From Desulfobulbaceae bacterium (GTDB lineage: Bacteria; Desulfobacterota; Desulfobulbia; Desulfobulbales; Desulfobulbaceae): a DNA stretch of 9,399 bases. The translations under genes and the position numbers were made by a program. Shown piece after piece: positions 1 to 6,388 of the stretch. The stretch's first letter is position 1. Each line of letters begins with the position of its first letter. The notes beneath the pieces are model-generated. The model ran no database searches. It was not told the DNA's origin and saw only the letters and a list, made by a program, of their open reading frames with translations. Location of the stretch: the NCBI GenBank assembly GCA_003508005.1, contig DNUE01000012.1, positions 1-9,399 of the forward strand, read 5' to 3'.

Positions 1-155
1 GCCCGAGGATACATCCAGCCATGGACGATGGAGTGATTAGAGAGTATACAGAATGGCAGCAATGAGTGTCTAAAATTTAGGCAATATGGGCTGGCTTACG
101 CTTCGTAGTCGAAATCATCGACCTTGCGACAGGGCGATGGCGCACATATCCAGCA

Positions 156-860
156 TCAAACCGGGAGCCAGGGGCGCATGATAAAATAGATGCCAAGGAC
201 GCCGATCAGAATTCCCGCTCCTTTTCTGAACCAGGTCCCGCTCTGCCGGAACGAGGAATTCCCCAGAAGCCTTCGCACCACCGCCGCCGAACTGCCGGCA
301 ATGACAATGGGCAGGCAATGGCCCAGGGCGAAGAGCAGCAGCAGGATTATCCCGGTGATGATTTTTTCCTGGACGGTGATGATAGCCAGGATCGGGGCGA
401 TGAAGCCGAAGGTGCAGGAACCGGAGAGAACACCATAGGCAAGGCCGAGAACGAAGGCGCCGGCCAGCCCCTTGAGTTGCAGCTTGCTCAGGAAACCTCC
501 CGGCAGGCCGCATTTGGCGATTCCGAGCATGTCAAAGGCCACCCAGAGGAGGATGGCCCCTAAAAAGATAGTCCAGTAGGGGCCGACATCACCCAGCATC
601 CTCCCCAGCAAAATACAGATCACGCCGACCAGGGCGATGGTGATGAACAGGCCGGTGGTGAACAGGACGGCGAACGGAATGGCCTGCCGGCCACTGATAA
701 TGGCATGCTGCCCGCCTACATAGGCGATGATCAGGGGAATGGAGGCCATGTGGCAGGGGCTGAAGAGGACGCTGACCATTCCCCAGGCGAAACAGCCGAA
801 TGCGGCCAGAAGAATGCCGCCGGACATCCATTCATTGATCGCAAGAAAGAGGGAACTCAT
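156..860 (-). CDS. CcdA/DsbD-type membrane thiol-disulfide reductase
   Basis: A 234-residue integral membrane protein with about six hydrophobic segments, matching the short CcdA form of the DsbD transmembrane domain. This family takes electrons from cytoplasmic thioredoxin and passes them across the inner membrane to a periplasmic thioredoxin-like partner. The two family cysteines are visible: C36 in FSPCHMASIPL (first half) and C149 in GSCTFGF (second half), at equivalent places in the internal repeat. Further cysteines are C23, C82, C117 and C182. The start ATG lies 2 bases after the stop of the secreted thioredoxin gene, so the two are probably translationally coupled and that thioredoxin is the natural partner. 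It is the last gene of the unit; I see no clear terminator in the 155 bases beyond it. The CcdA assignment is firm. Whether it serves cytochrome c maturation or a metalloid task is inferred from neighbours, and I see no cytochrome c assembly genes. Confidence 0.9.
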   Translation of the reverse strand: MSSLFLAINEWMSGGILLAAFGCFAWGMVSVLFSPCHMASIPLIIAYVGGQHAIISGRQAIPFAVLFTTGLFITIALVGVICILLGRMLGDVGPYWTIFLGAILLWVAFDMLGIAKCGLPGGFLSKLQLKGLAGAFVLGLAYGVLSGSCTFGFIAPILAIITVQEKIITGIILLLLFALGHCLPIVIAGSSAAVVRRLLGNSSFRQSGTWFRKGAGILIGVLGIYFIMRPWLPV

Positions 861-862
861 CG

Positions 863-1243
863 CTATTTCATCTCAAGGAGCTTATCCAGCATTTTTTTGA
901 TTTTCTCCTTCTCCATGAAGCCGACGTGCCGGTACACCTCCTTGCCGTTTTTATCATAAAAAATCTGGGTGGGTATGGCCTGGATACCAAAACGCGGTCC
1001 CTGGCTCCGATCCTGCCAGACATCAATAAAAATCACGGCGGCCCTGCCCACATACTCGATCTTCAGTTCTTCCAGAATAGGAGCCATCATCTTGCACGGA
1101 ATGCAGGATTTCGCCCCGATATCCACCATGGTCACGGTATCTTTGACCGGAATAGCAGGTCCCTGGTCCGCCCAAAGATTTTCCGTCGTGTGCACAAAGA
1201 ACAAGACGGCTGCCAATAAAATAAAACGGACAATGGACTTCAT
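863..1243 (-). CDS. exported thioredoxin-family protein (CIPC)
   Basis: A 126-residue thioredoxin-fold protein. Residues 1 to about 25 form a basic then hydrophobic signal sequence (MKSIVRFILLAAVLFF), so it probably acts in the periplasm. The active site is C47-I-P-C50 in KSCIPCKMM, followed by the helix MAPILEEL. The cis-proline loop is the AIPTQIFYD segment, and GKEVYRHVGF follows as in thioredoxins that reduce periplasmic thiols. The start at 1243 is chosen because AAGGAG sits 6 bases upstream and the signal peptide begins there; an upstream in-frame ATG at 1324 adds 27 residues with no signal-like character. It sits directly before the CcdA gene, 2 bases apart, which fits a CcdA-reduced periplasmic thioredoxin. 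A 208-base gap separates it from the VKOR gene upstream, so a separate promoter for this two-gene tail is possible. Confidence 0.88.
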   Translation of the reverse strand: MKSIVRFILLAAVLFFVHTTENLWADQGPAIPVKDTVTMVDIGAKSCIPCKMMAPILEELKIEYVGRAAVIFIDVWQDRSQGPRFGIQAIPTQIFYDKNGKEVYRHVGFMEKEKIKKMLDKLLEMK

Positions 1244-1451
1244 TTGTTCTCCTTGATAAATTATTAAAAAGGTTCGAAGCAACATAATCTGCCTGGTGGC
1301 CGGCAGCATTGGAGTCTCTTGCACCCTTATCCATCAAAACAGGGATTTCAAGGATTGATTATTGATCAAGGCCACATTGTATCTCCTTTCACTTCGCCGT
1401 AAGTAAATACACTGCTCCAGCAACCCGGTTCCGGCTCAATCCGGTTCATCC

Positions 1452-2429
1452 CTACATAGGTTCGTCGCATTCAACATCCACCTGGCATTCGTCCTCGCCT
1501 GCGGGTGCAAAAAATGATTGCTGGTAGTCCAAAAAACTTCCTTCGGGGTTGATTAACTCCCGCCCCAGCAGGGTGGAATTGCCGATATTGTCACAGTTGG
1601 CGGCAAAATAGGCTTCGATGCCCAACTCACTGCGGATGATCCGGTACCCCCCGTTGTCTGGAACGACCAGGACAGGCACGGTATCGATCTGCAGCATGCC
1701 CAGCAGTCGCCGATTCATTTCCGGCTGAAAGGGAGCCATGCGTTCGAGACCCTGAATGTCAGCAGGAGGGGACTCATCGACCGGATTGAGACGAACGGTA
1801 CAGTCGGTCAATCCCGGCAGTTTTCTGAGCAGGGTCATGCAATGCGGGCAATCATTGGAATAGATAATGAAAACGCCCCTGCCGCCCATCGGACCGTGAC
1901 GAACCGCCGCGGTGCCAGCCGCAAGACCGCCGCCTTGCGCGTCCAACACCGCCGGCTCAAAACGCAGAAGGGCAAAAATGATATTGATCGCCGCCACCAG
2001 CACGACGCCGCTGAAAAGTTGCCGCAGACCGACCAGCAGATTACAGAACACCACCAGCCCGAATATGATCAGGCAGTACGAGCACCAGGCTCGGGCCACA
2101 TGATACTGGTAGGCAAGCAGCACCCCTTCCCCAGCCATGGCGGCGAGCAGCAGCAGGGAAAGAAGGCGCCCCGCGGCGGGACTGACCCGGAGAAGCAATG
2201 CCAGCAGGCCGACCAACAGGAAAAAGAGCAGGCCGAAAAGATTAAAGACAACCGGCGACACCCGCGTCAGCCCTTCAACGATGCTGCAGCCGTCATTGAA
2301 ACAGGCAGTCTCTCCCTGGAAGGCAATGAGATAGAGTTGACCGCCAACCATCAGTGAGGCCGCCAGCGCGATACAGGCAAGGACACTGTCCTTGGCCCTG
2401 TATTGAGCAGTTTCGGGGAGTAAAGTCAT
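1452..2429 (-). CDS. VKOR-thioredoxin fusion (disulfide-generating membrane protein)
   Basis: A 325-residue protein of two parts. Residues about 15-155 are a vitamin K epoxide reductase (VKOR) domain with four to five membrane segments. It shows the loop cysteines C43 and C48 (ACFNDGCSIV) and the quinone-side pair C116-S-Y-C119 (AWCSYCL). Residues about 185-290 are a thioredoxin-like domain with C194-P-H-C197 (NDCPHCM) and a cis-proline in DTVPVLVV. Bacterial VKOR homologues replace DsbB: they oxidise a thioredoxin-like partner and pass electrons to quinone. Here the partner is fused, as in the known cyanobacterial type. The C-terminal tail carries extra cysteines C315 and C321 in an acidic setting, plus C279 before it. 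Start 2429 has AGGA about 7 bases upstream. The protein should make disulfides outside the membrane, the opposite direction from the CcdA branch encoded downstream. Direction of electron flow is inferred from the family. Confidence 0.88.
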   Translation of the reverse strand: MTLLPETAQYRAKDSVLACIALAASLMVGGQLYLIAFQGETACFNDGCSIVEGLTRVSPVVFNLFGLLFFLLVGLLALLLRVSPAAGRLLSLLLLAAMAGEGVLLAYQYHVARAWCSYCLIIFGLVVFCNLLVGLRQLFSGVVLVAAINIIFALLRFEPAVLDAQGGGLAAGTAAVRHGPMGGRGVFIIYSNDCPHCMTLLRKLPGLTDCTVRLNPVDESPPADIQGLERMAPFQPEMNRRLLGMLQIDTVPVLVVPDNGGYRIIRSELGIEAYFAANCDNIGNSTLLGRELINPEGSFLDYQQSFFAPAGEDECQVDVECDEPM

Positions 2430-2451
2430 TGATTATCCTGATCGTGTGAGG

Positions 2452-2461
2452 TGTCGCGACA
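2452..2461. repeat. 10-bp perfect palindrome upstream of the VKOR gene
   Basis: TGTCGCGACA is a perfect palindrome ending 22 bases upstream of the VKOR start codon, in the 100-base gap after the stress-protein gene. It could be a regulator half-site pair near an internal promoter, or chance. No convincing -35/-10 pair was found beside it. Confidence 0.25.
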
Positions 2462-2529
2462 ATGCTTTTTATCCTTTGATGTTCGAAGTGCGGGCTCAAT
2501 GATGACCTTGCGCTGCAATTATCTCATAA

Positions 2530-3402
2530 CTACCGAAGAGCCGGGATGAACAGGACAGGTTGCTCGGCATGACGGGCGACATGATGGGCGACACTGCCGA
2601 AGAGCATTTCCCGGGTGATGCCCTTGCCCTGGCTCCCCATCAGGATCAGGGTGCACTCCTTGAGCCCCGCCTGCCTGATGATTTCAGCGCCAGGCTCCCC
2701 ATGCGCCAGTTCAATGTCCACCCGCGGCGCTCCGGCCTGTTCCAGCCAGAGCTTCATCCGCTGCAGCCGGTTTTGGGCAAGGTTTTGCAGTTGCGGGATG
2801 CGGTGGGGGGGGTGCGGGGCCGGCCGGGACCGGTCCTGCACATGGAGCAGGGCTACCGGGCAGTGGATGGCGCGAACCAGGTTTTCCAGGTAGGCCAGGG
2901 CTATCTCCCCGGTGTCGGAAAAATCCGTGGGAAAAAGGATGCGGGTGAACAGGGGACACTGCCTCTCCGTCTCTTTTGCCGAGGTCCTGCCGGTCCGGAT
3001 GAGGAGAACCGGTCGCCGGGCGATATGCAGTAGCTTGGCGGAGACATTGCCCAGGGCGCTGGCGGCCAGGGACATGGATTCGAGGAACCCACGGCCATGG
3101 GAGCCAATGACCATGACCGATGCGTCGTGGTGTTCGGCCAGTTCATACAGTTCCTTTGCCGGATAGCCCACCGGCATCTCGATGGTGACCCTGAGCCCCG
3201 CTTCTTCGAGAATGTTTCGCTGCCGCTCCATCTCAGGCTCTGCCTGGGCGACCAGCATCTTTTCAAGACCGGGGGCGTCGCTGACGATGATGTGCGCCAG
3301 CACGGCTTCTTCCGCTCCCGCCTGTTTCAGGGAAGCGGCGCAGGCAAGCAGGCCGAGGTCCGGAGGAAAGGGATCAATGCAGATCAGCATTTTTTTGAAC
3401 AT
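2530..3402 (-). CDS. tandem UspA universal stress protein
   Basis: A 290-residue cytoplasmic protein made of two UspA domains, about residues 1-140 and 152-290; each starts with a hydrophobic strand (KKMLICID, TRILFPTDFS). Universal stress proteins bind ATP through G-2X-G-9X-G-(S/T). The second domain has this motif intact: G256, G259, then G269-S270. The first keeps G100 and G103 but has A113-A114 where the final G-S/T should be, so nucleotide binding there is doubtful. The start at 3402 has a strong GGAGG 7 bases upstream. It lies 48 bases after the mini-thioredoxin gene in the same direction. An uninterrupted run of eight C on the coding strand (2805-2812) encodes part of a proline/histidine-rich linker between the halves. 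Role in this operon is unknown; general stress or metalloid survival is a guess from context. Confidence 0.9.
   Translation of the reverse strand: MFKKMLICIDPFPPDLGLLACAASLKQAGAEEAVLAHIIVSDAPGLEKMLVAQAEPEMERQRNILEEAGLRVTIEMPVGYPAKELYELAEHHDASVMVIGSHGRGFLESMSLAASALGNVSAKLLHIARRPVLLIRTGRTSAKETERQCPLFTRILFPTDFSDTGEIALAYLENLVRAIHCPVALLHVQDRSRPAPHPPHRIPQLQNLAQNRLQRMKLWLEQAGAPRVDIELAHGEPGAEIIRQAGLKECTLILMGSQGKGITREMLFGSVAHHVARHAEQPVLFIPALR
2805..2812. repeat. homopolymeric G8/C8 tract inside the stress-protein gene
   Basis: Eight consecutive G on the plus strand (C on the coding strand) fall in the region encoding the linker between the two UspA domains. The frame is intact here. Slippage by one base would leave the first domain and lose the second, which is the one with the complete ATP motif. 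Confidence 0.5.
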
Positions 3403-3450
3403 TTCAGACCTCCATCAGGAAATCAATTTTTCCCGCAGCCATTCTTGGGC

Positions 3451-3681
3451 CTATCCGATCCAGGCGAGCACTTCCTTTTTGCTCGGCACCTTGCCGACGC
3501 ATTTGACCTGGCCGTCGATGACCACTGCCGGGGTTGAAAAAACACCGAGCCCGGCGATTTCGTTGAAATCGGAAACCTTGACCACGGCGGCTTCCTTTCC
3601 TGCTTCCGCCAGGGCTTCCCTGACTATTCTTTCCGTTTCATGACACTTGCCGCAGCCGGGGCCACATACCTTGATTTCCAT
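3451..3681 (-). CDS. small CGKC thioredoxin-like protein (Thioredoxin_3 / MTH895 type)
   Basis: A 76-residue cytoplasmic mini-thioredoxin with no signal peptide. The sequence opens MEIKVCGPGCGKC: active-site pair C10-G-K-C13 plus C6 just before it. The cis-proline is P51 in the FSTPAVVIDG strand, and C61 follows in GQVKCVGKVPS. This length and pattern match the family of small redox-active disulfide proteins (MTH895/TM0996) commonly found beside DUF318 permease genes. It begins 12 bases after the permease stop with AAAGGAG 6 bases before the ATG, so the two are tightly linked. A plausible job is reducing, or handing a thiol-bound ligand to, the permease or the DUF2703 protein, but that is inference. 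The family identification is confident. Confidence 0.9.
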   Translation of the reverse strand: MEIKVCGPGCGKCHETERIVREALAEAGKEAAVVKVSDFNEIAGLGVFSTPAVVIDGQVKCVGKVPSKKEVLAWIG

Positions 3682-3693
3682 GATAATCTCCTT

Positions 3694-4998
3694 TCAGCTT
3701 GAATAGAACGTTCCGAAAATAAGTCCGCTTACCGTGGCCATCACGATAACCAGAGAGACAAAAACAACGGTTTTTTTCGTGCCCATGATGCTGCGGATGA
3801 CCAGCATGTTGGGCAGGCTGAGCGCCGGACCGGCAAGGAGCAGGGCCAGGGCCGGCCCCTTGCCCATGCCGCTGCCGATCAGCCCCTGGAGGATCGGCAC
3901 CTCGGTCAGGGTGGCAAAGTACATGAAGGCCCCGGCAAACGAGGCGGCGAAGTTCGCCATGAGGGAGTTGCCGCCCACGGCCCGGCTGACCCACTCCGAG
4001 GGGATCAGCCCCTCGTTGCCCGGCCGGCCGAGGAGGAGCCCGGCCACCAGCACGCCGAAGAGCAACAGGGGGAGGATCTGTTTGGCAAATCCCCAGGATT
4101 CCTTGAACCACTCGCCGGTCTCATCTTCCCTGGTGCTGATCAAAAGCGACAGGGCGATCACTCCGGCGATAAAGGCGACGGTGGGGTGGTTGGCAAAGAG
4201 CAGGGCCATGACCACCGGCGGCGCGGCAGCCAGGGCCACCTGCCATTTCGGCAGATGGAACCAGAGCATGAGGCAGATGCCCATGGCCGCTGAAAAGAGC
4301 GAGGTGATCAGCCACTTGTTCGCGTAGATAACGTACCAGAGTCCGGAGGTATCGTCCGTTTTGCCCCAGTTGGCGAACACCAGGATGCCGATCATCATTG
4401 CAAAGTAAATGGCGTTCTGCCAGAGCGGCCTGCTCACCTCAGCCTCGGGCAGGGCCATCTGCGCCGCGGCCTTGTCCAGCTCTTCCTTTCGGAAGAAAAA
4501 GTGCATGAGCAAGCCGATGATTATACTGAAGACTATGGCGCCGACGGCCCGGGCGATGCCCAGCTGGGGCCCTAAGATGCGGGCGGTGAGGATAATGGCC
4601 AGGATGTTGATGGCCGGCCCGGAATAGAGAAAGGCAGTGGCCGGACCGAGGCCGGCCCCCATTTTATAGATGCCGGCGAAGAGCGGCAAGATGGTGCAGG
4701 AGCAGACGGCCAACACCGTGCCGGAGACGGAAGCCACCCCATAGGCGACCACCTTGTTGGCCTTGGCGCCCAGATACTTCAGCACCGAGGCCTGGCTCAC
4801 GAAAACGGCGATGGCCCCGGCAATGAAAAAGGCGGGAATCAGGCAGAGCAGCACATGTTCCTGGGCGTACCATTTGACGAGATGCAGCGCCTCCATCACC
4901 GCATTGTCGAAACGGACGTTGCCGATGGGCAGGTAATAGCAGGCGAGAAAACCGGCAACGAGCCAGCTCAGTGTTTTCCATTCCCTCTTCCATTCCAT
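3694..4998 (-). CDS. DUF318/ArsP_1-family permease
   Basis: A 434-residue polytopic membrane protein of the DUF318 (ArsP_1) permease family, with roughly ten hydrophobic segments in two homologous halves. The halves share a GPA signature: SGPAINIL (about 126-133) and AGPALSLPN (about 389-397). A conserved C99-S-C101 pair (AVCSCTILP) lies in the first half, just before FAGIYKMGAGLGPA. Characterised members include ArsP, which exports trivalent methylarsenicals, and Cu/Zn-linked relatives; the CSC pair resembles the thiols used there. A charged cytoplasmic loop (RKEELDKAAAQ) follows the first half. The start has GGAAGGA upstream. Being under an ArsR-type repressor and next to a mini-thioredoxin and a cysteine-rich protein supports metal(loid) export. 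The exact substrate cannot be told from sequence alone. Confidence 0.88.
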   Translation of the reverse strand: MEWKREWKTLSWLVAGFLACYYLPIGNVRFDNAVMEALHLVKWYAQEHVLLCLIPAFFIAGAIAVFVSQASVLKYLGAKANKVVAYGVASVSGTVLAVCSCTILPLFAGIYKMGAGLGPATAFLYSGPAINILAIILTARILGPQLGIARAVGAIVFSIIIGLLMHFFFRKEELDKAAAQMALPEAEVSRPLWQNAIYFAMMIGILVFANWGKTDDTSGLWYVIYANKWLITSLFSAAMGICLMLWFHLPKWQVALAAAPPVVMALLFANHPTVAFIAGVIALSLLISTREDETGEWFKESWGFAKQILPLLLFGVLVAGLLLGRPGNEGLIPSEWVSRAVGGNSLMANFAASFAGAFMYFATLTEVPILQGLIGSGMGKGPALALLLAGPALSLPNMLVIRSIMGTKKTVVFVSLVIVMATVSGLIFGTFYSS

Positions 4999-5077
4999 GA
5001 TGGTCCTTCCTTATCTCTGTTCCGTGCCTGGGAGGCGCTTTTTCTTGCGTTGCTATTCTCTGCCGGTAGAAGATCAA

Positions 5078-5464
5078 TCAGCAGCAGCCGGCGACCTTGC
5101 ACACCGCCTGCCGGATCAGATCCTGGGGAATGGTCTCAAAAGTCCGGCCCAGGTGCACCAGGGTGCGGCACTGTTCCGCCTGGCCGGTGAGATCGCCGCA
5201 GGACGGGCAGCAGCTTGTCGCAGCCTGAGCTCCCGGCAGGATCTGCTCCAGGGGTTTGCCGTTGATCAGGATGGAGTTGGACCTGGCGATGTCCCTGGGC
5301 GGGAGCAGCGTTTCCTTGAACAGGATCTCCACCCCCTTGGTCGCGCATTCGCTGCGCAGCCGATCGACGGCAAGCCGCAGTTCCAGGCCGGTGTCTTCGC
5401 AGCGTTCGCAGGTCGCGCCGCCGACCTCCAGATGGAGCCAGTCGATAATGATGGTGGTGGCCAT
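5078..5464 (-). CDS. cysteine-rich DUF2703 protein
   Basis: A 128-residue soluble protein that I recognise as DUF2703 from WLHLEVGGATCERCEDTG near the N-terminus; the family has no established function. It carries ten cysteines: C19-x-x-C22, C40, C85-C86-x-x-C89 (TSCCPSC), C99, C122 and a terminal C127-C128. Predicted order (strand IIIDWLHL, CxxC, long helix, strand VEILFKET, later strand NSILINGKPL) looks thioredoxin-like, although the residue before the last strand is serine, not the usual cis-proline. Vicinal cysteine pairs recall the As(III) chaperone ArsD, but there is no obvious sequence similarity. AGGAG lies 8 bases before the ATG. It sits 79 bases upstream of the permease gene, so a role as metal(loid) carrier or thiol partner for the permease is reasonable inference. 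No signal peptide is seen. Confidence 0.82.
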   Translation of the reverse strand: MATTIIIDWLHLEVGGATCERCEDTGLELRLAVDRLRSECATKGVEILFKETLLPPRDIARSNSILINGKPLEQILPGAQAATSCCPSCGDLTGQAEQCRTLVHLGRTFETIPQDLIRQAVCKVAGCC

Positions 5465-5513
5465 TGGTGCATCTCCTTACCGTTTAGGTCTTTGTAAATT
5501 TTTCCAACTTCGC

Positions 5514-5539
5514 AAAAAGTTAAACCCGGCGTCAGCCGG
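5514..5539 (-). terminator. weak hairpin after trmO, possible attenuator
   Basis: Immediately after the trmO stop codon the minus strand reads CCGGC-TGAC-GCCGG, a 5-bp GC stem with a 4-base loop (5526-5539), then GTTTAACTTTTT. The stem is short, the T run is interrupted, and the next gene follows in the same direction. If active it would be a partial terminator lowering expression of the distal genes. Confidence 0.35.
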
Positions 5540-5965
5540 TCATTTTCCGGTTGAGTCCTTCCTCTCTCCCAATGATTTGATATCCACAATCGGGGTGCCG
5601 TTGATCACATCGACCCCGGTAACCTCAATAAGGTTGCCCTGCACTTTGAGCACCTTGAACTCTGAGAGGGCGATGGGGTTCGGCCGGATGGGGCTGCGGG
5701 TGGCAAAGACGCCGCGCAGACCGCGGCTGCGGTCCCCTCTGGGGTAGACCTTGAGCTGGTCGCGGCGCGCCTTGTGCAGCCAGAAGAGCACCACCAGGGT
5801 CTGGCCGGCTTCGATGCCGTCCATGGCCTCCAGGTAGGGCGGAAAGATCTCCAGGGTGCCGGGGACATCGGATATTGTGTAGTATCTGGGGGCCTCCTCG
5901 GGTGTCTGCAGGCTGCAGTGCACGACCCCGATGGGGGTGATGGTGATCGTCTCAGGTCCGTTCAT
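5540..5965 (-). CDS. trmO: tRNA (t6A37) N6-methyltransferase TrmO
   Basis: A 141-residue single-domain TrmO (TsaA/YaeB, UPF0066) protein. This family uses S-adenosylmethionine to methylate N6 of threonylcarbamoyl-adenosine at position 37 of ANN-decoding tRNA-Thr, with an all-beta SAM fold. Family signatures are clear: PIGVVHCS at the N-terminus, LVVLFWLHKARRD (about 57-69), ATRSPIRPNPIALS (about 88-101) and DVINGTPIVDIKSL (about 119-132). It lacks the extra C-terminal domain of E. coli TrmO, as in archaeal and many anaerobe versions. A near-perfect AAGGAGG precedes the ATG, and only 12 bases separate it from the arsR stop, so it belongs to the same transcript. Why a tRNA methylase sits in a metalloid operon is unclear. 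Identification is strong; activity on tRNA in this organism is assumed from the family. Confidence 0.9.
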   Translation of the reverse strand: MNGPETITITPIGVVHCSLQTPEEAPRYYTISDVPGTLEIFPPYLEAMDGIEAGQTLVVLFWLHKARRDQLKVYPRGDRSRGLRGVFATRSPIRPNPIALSEFKVLKVQGNLIEVTGVDVINGTPIVDIKSLGERKDSTGK

Positions 5966-5977
5966 GATCTTCCTCCT

Positions 5978-6331
5978 TCACCGGCAGCTGCCGGTGAGAG
6001 TGCTACGGTCCACACGCCCGGACTGCCGGACGAGGTGCAGGATGTCCCGGTCGTCGTTCAGCCATTCCCGGAGGCAGGACTGCATCCGGTCGGCATAGAG
6101 AGAGTCAGCCCTGTCCGGCAGCCGGTAGTTTACCCAGGGACCTTCCTTGCGTCCTTCCACCAGGCCCGCCTCCTCCAGGATCCGCAGGTGTTTCGACACC
6201 GAGGGCTGGGCCAGGCCCAGGGCGGCCCGCAGCTCGCAGACGCACATTTCGCGCCTCTGCAGGAGCTTGATGATTTTGACCCGGTTGCCGTCAGCCAGGG
6301 CCTTCATGACCTTGAGGTAGGTTTTGAGCAT
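5978..6331 (-). CDS. arsR: ArsR/SmtB-family metalloregulatory repressor
   Basis: A 117-residue winged-helix repressor. The alpha-3 metal site is C30-V-C32 in REMCVCELRAAL, matching the ELCVCDL site that binds As(III)/Sb(III) or thiophilic metals in ArsR and CadC. The recognition helix is LAQPSVSKHLRILEEAGLV (about 40-58), then the wing EGRKEGPWVNYRL. C86 and C116 could give a third ligand. ArsR proteins sit on their operator and leave when metal(loid) binds, inducing their own operon. The start at 6331 is preferred: GGGAG lies 6 bases upstream, and the in-frame ATG at 6361 falls inside the promoter -10 hexamer. It is the first gene of the nine-gene minus-strand unit. The family is certain; the inducer is inferred. 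Confidence 0.93.
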   Translation of the reverse strand: MLKTYLKVMKALADGNRVKIIKLLQRREMCVCELRAALGLAQPSVSKHLRILEEAGLVEGRKEGPWVNYRLPDRADSLYADRMQSCLREWLNDDRDILHLVRQSGRVDRSTLTGSCR

Positions 6332-6350
6332 GCTGTTCTCCCGAAGTATG

Positions 6351-6380
6351 CATATAAACATATTCCTATTTGGCTATATG
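6351..6380. promoter_or_regulatory. probable ArsR operator (30-bp imperfect palindrome)
   Basis: CATATA (6351-6356) and TATATG (6375-6380) are perfect inverted arms around an 18-base centre. Four further symmetrical pairs inside give 10 of 15 paired positions. AT-rich dyads of this kind are typical ArsR/SmtB sites. The dyad covers the -10 and touches the -35, so binding would block RNA polymerase. Binding by this ArsR is inferred from position and symmetry. Confidence 0.65.
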
Positions 6381-6384
6381 TCAA
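6357..6384 (-). promoter_or_regulatory. sigma70-type promoter of the arsR operon
   Basis: On the minus strand a perfect TTGACA -35 (6384-6379) is followed 16 bases later by TATGTT (6362-6357), a 4/6 match to the -10 consensus. Transcription would start near 6350, about 20 bases before the chosen arsR start and its GGGAG. The terminator of the preceding unit lies immediately upstream. Confidence 0.7.
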
Positions 6385-6388
6385 CAGG

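Noticed and set aside
1..155. Terminator or gene after the CcdA gene
   Set aside because: Only a short TACG-CTT-CGTA hairpin and a CTAAAATTTAG palindrome, with no T run and no start-bearing frame.
1244..1324. Longer start for the CIPC thioredoxin at 1324
   Set aside because: The added 27 residues lack signal or domain character, while the ATG at 1243 has a good ribosome site and begins a signal peptide.
1842..2357. 171-codon plus-strand ORF opposite the VKOR gene
   Set aside because: Antisense shadow: hydrophilic Gln/Arg-rich translation opposite hydrophobic membrane codons.
6332..6361. Longer ArsR start at 6361 (MFICILRENS)
   Set aside because: It falls inside the promoter -10 hexamer, so it would not be on the transcript; the ATG at 6331 has GGGAG before it.
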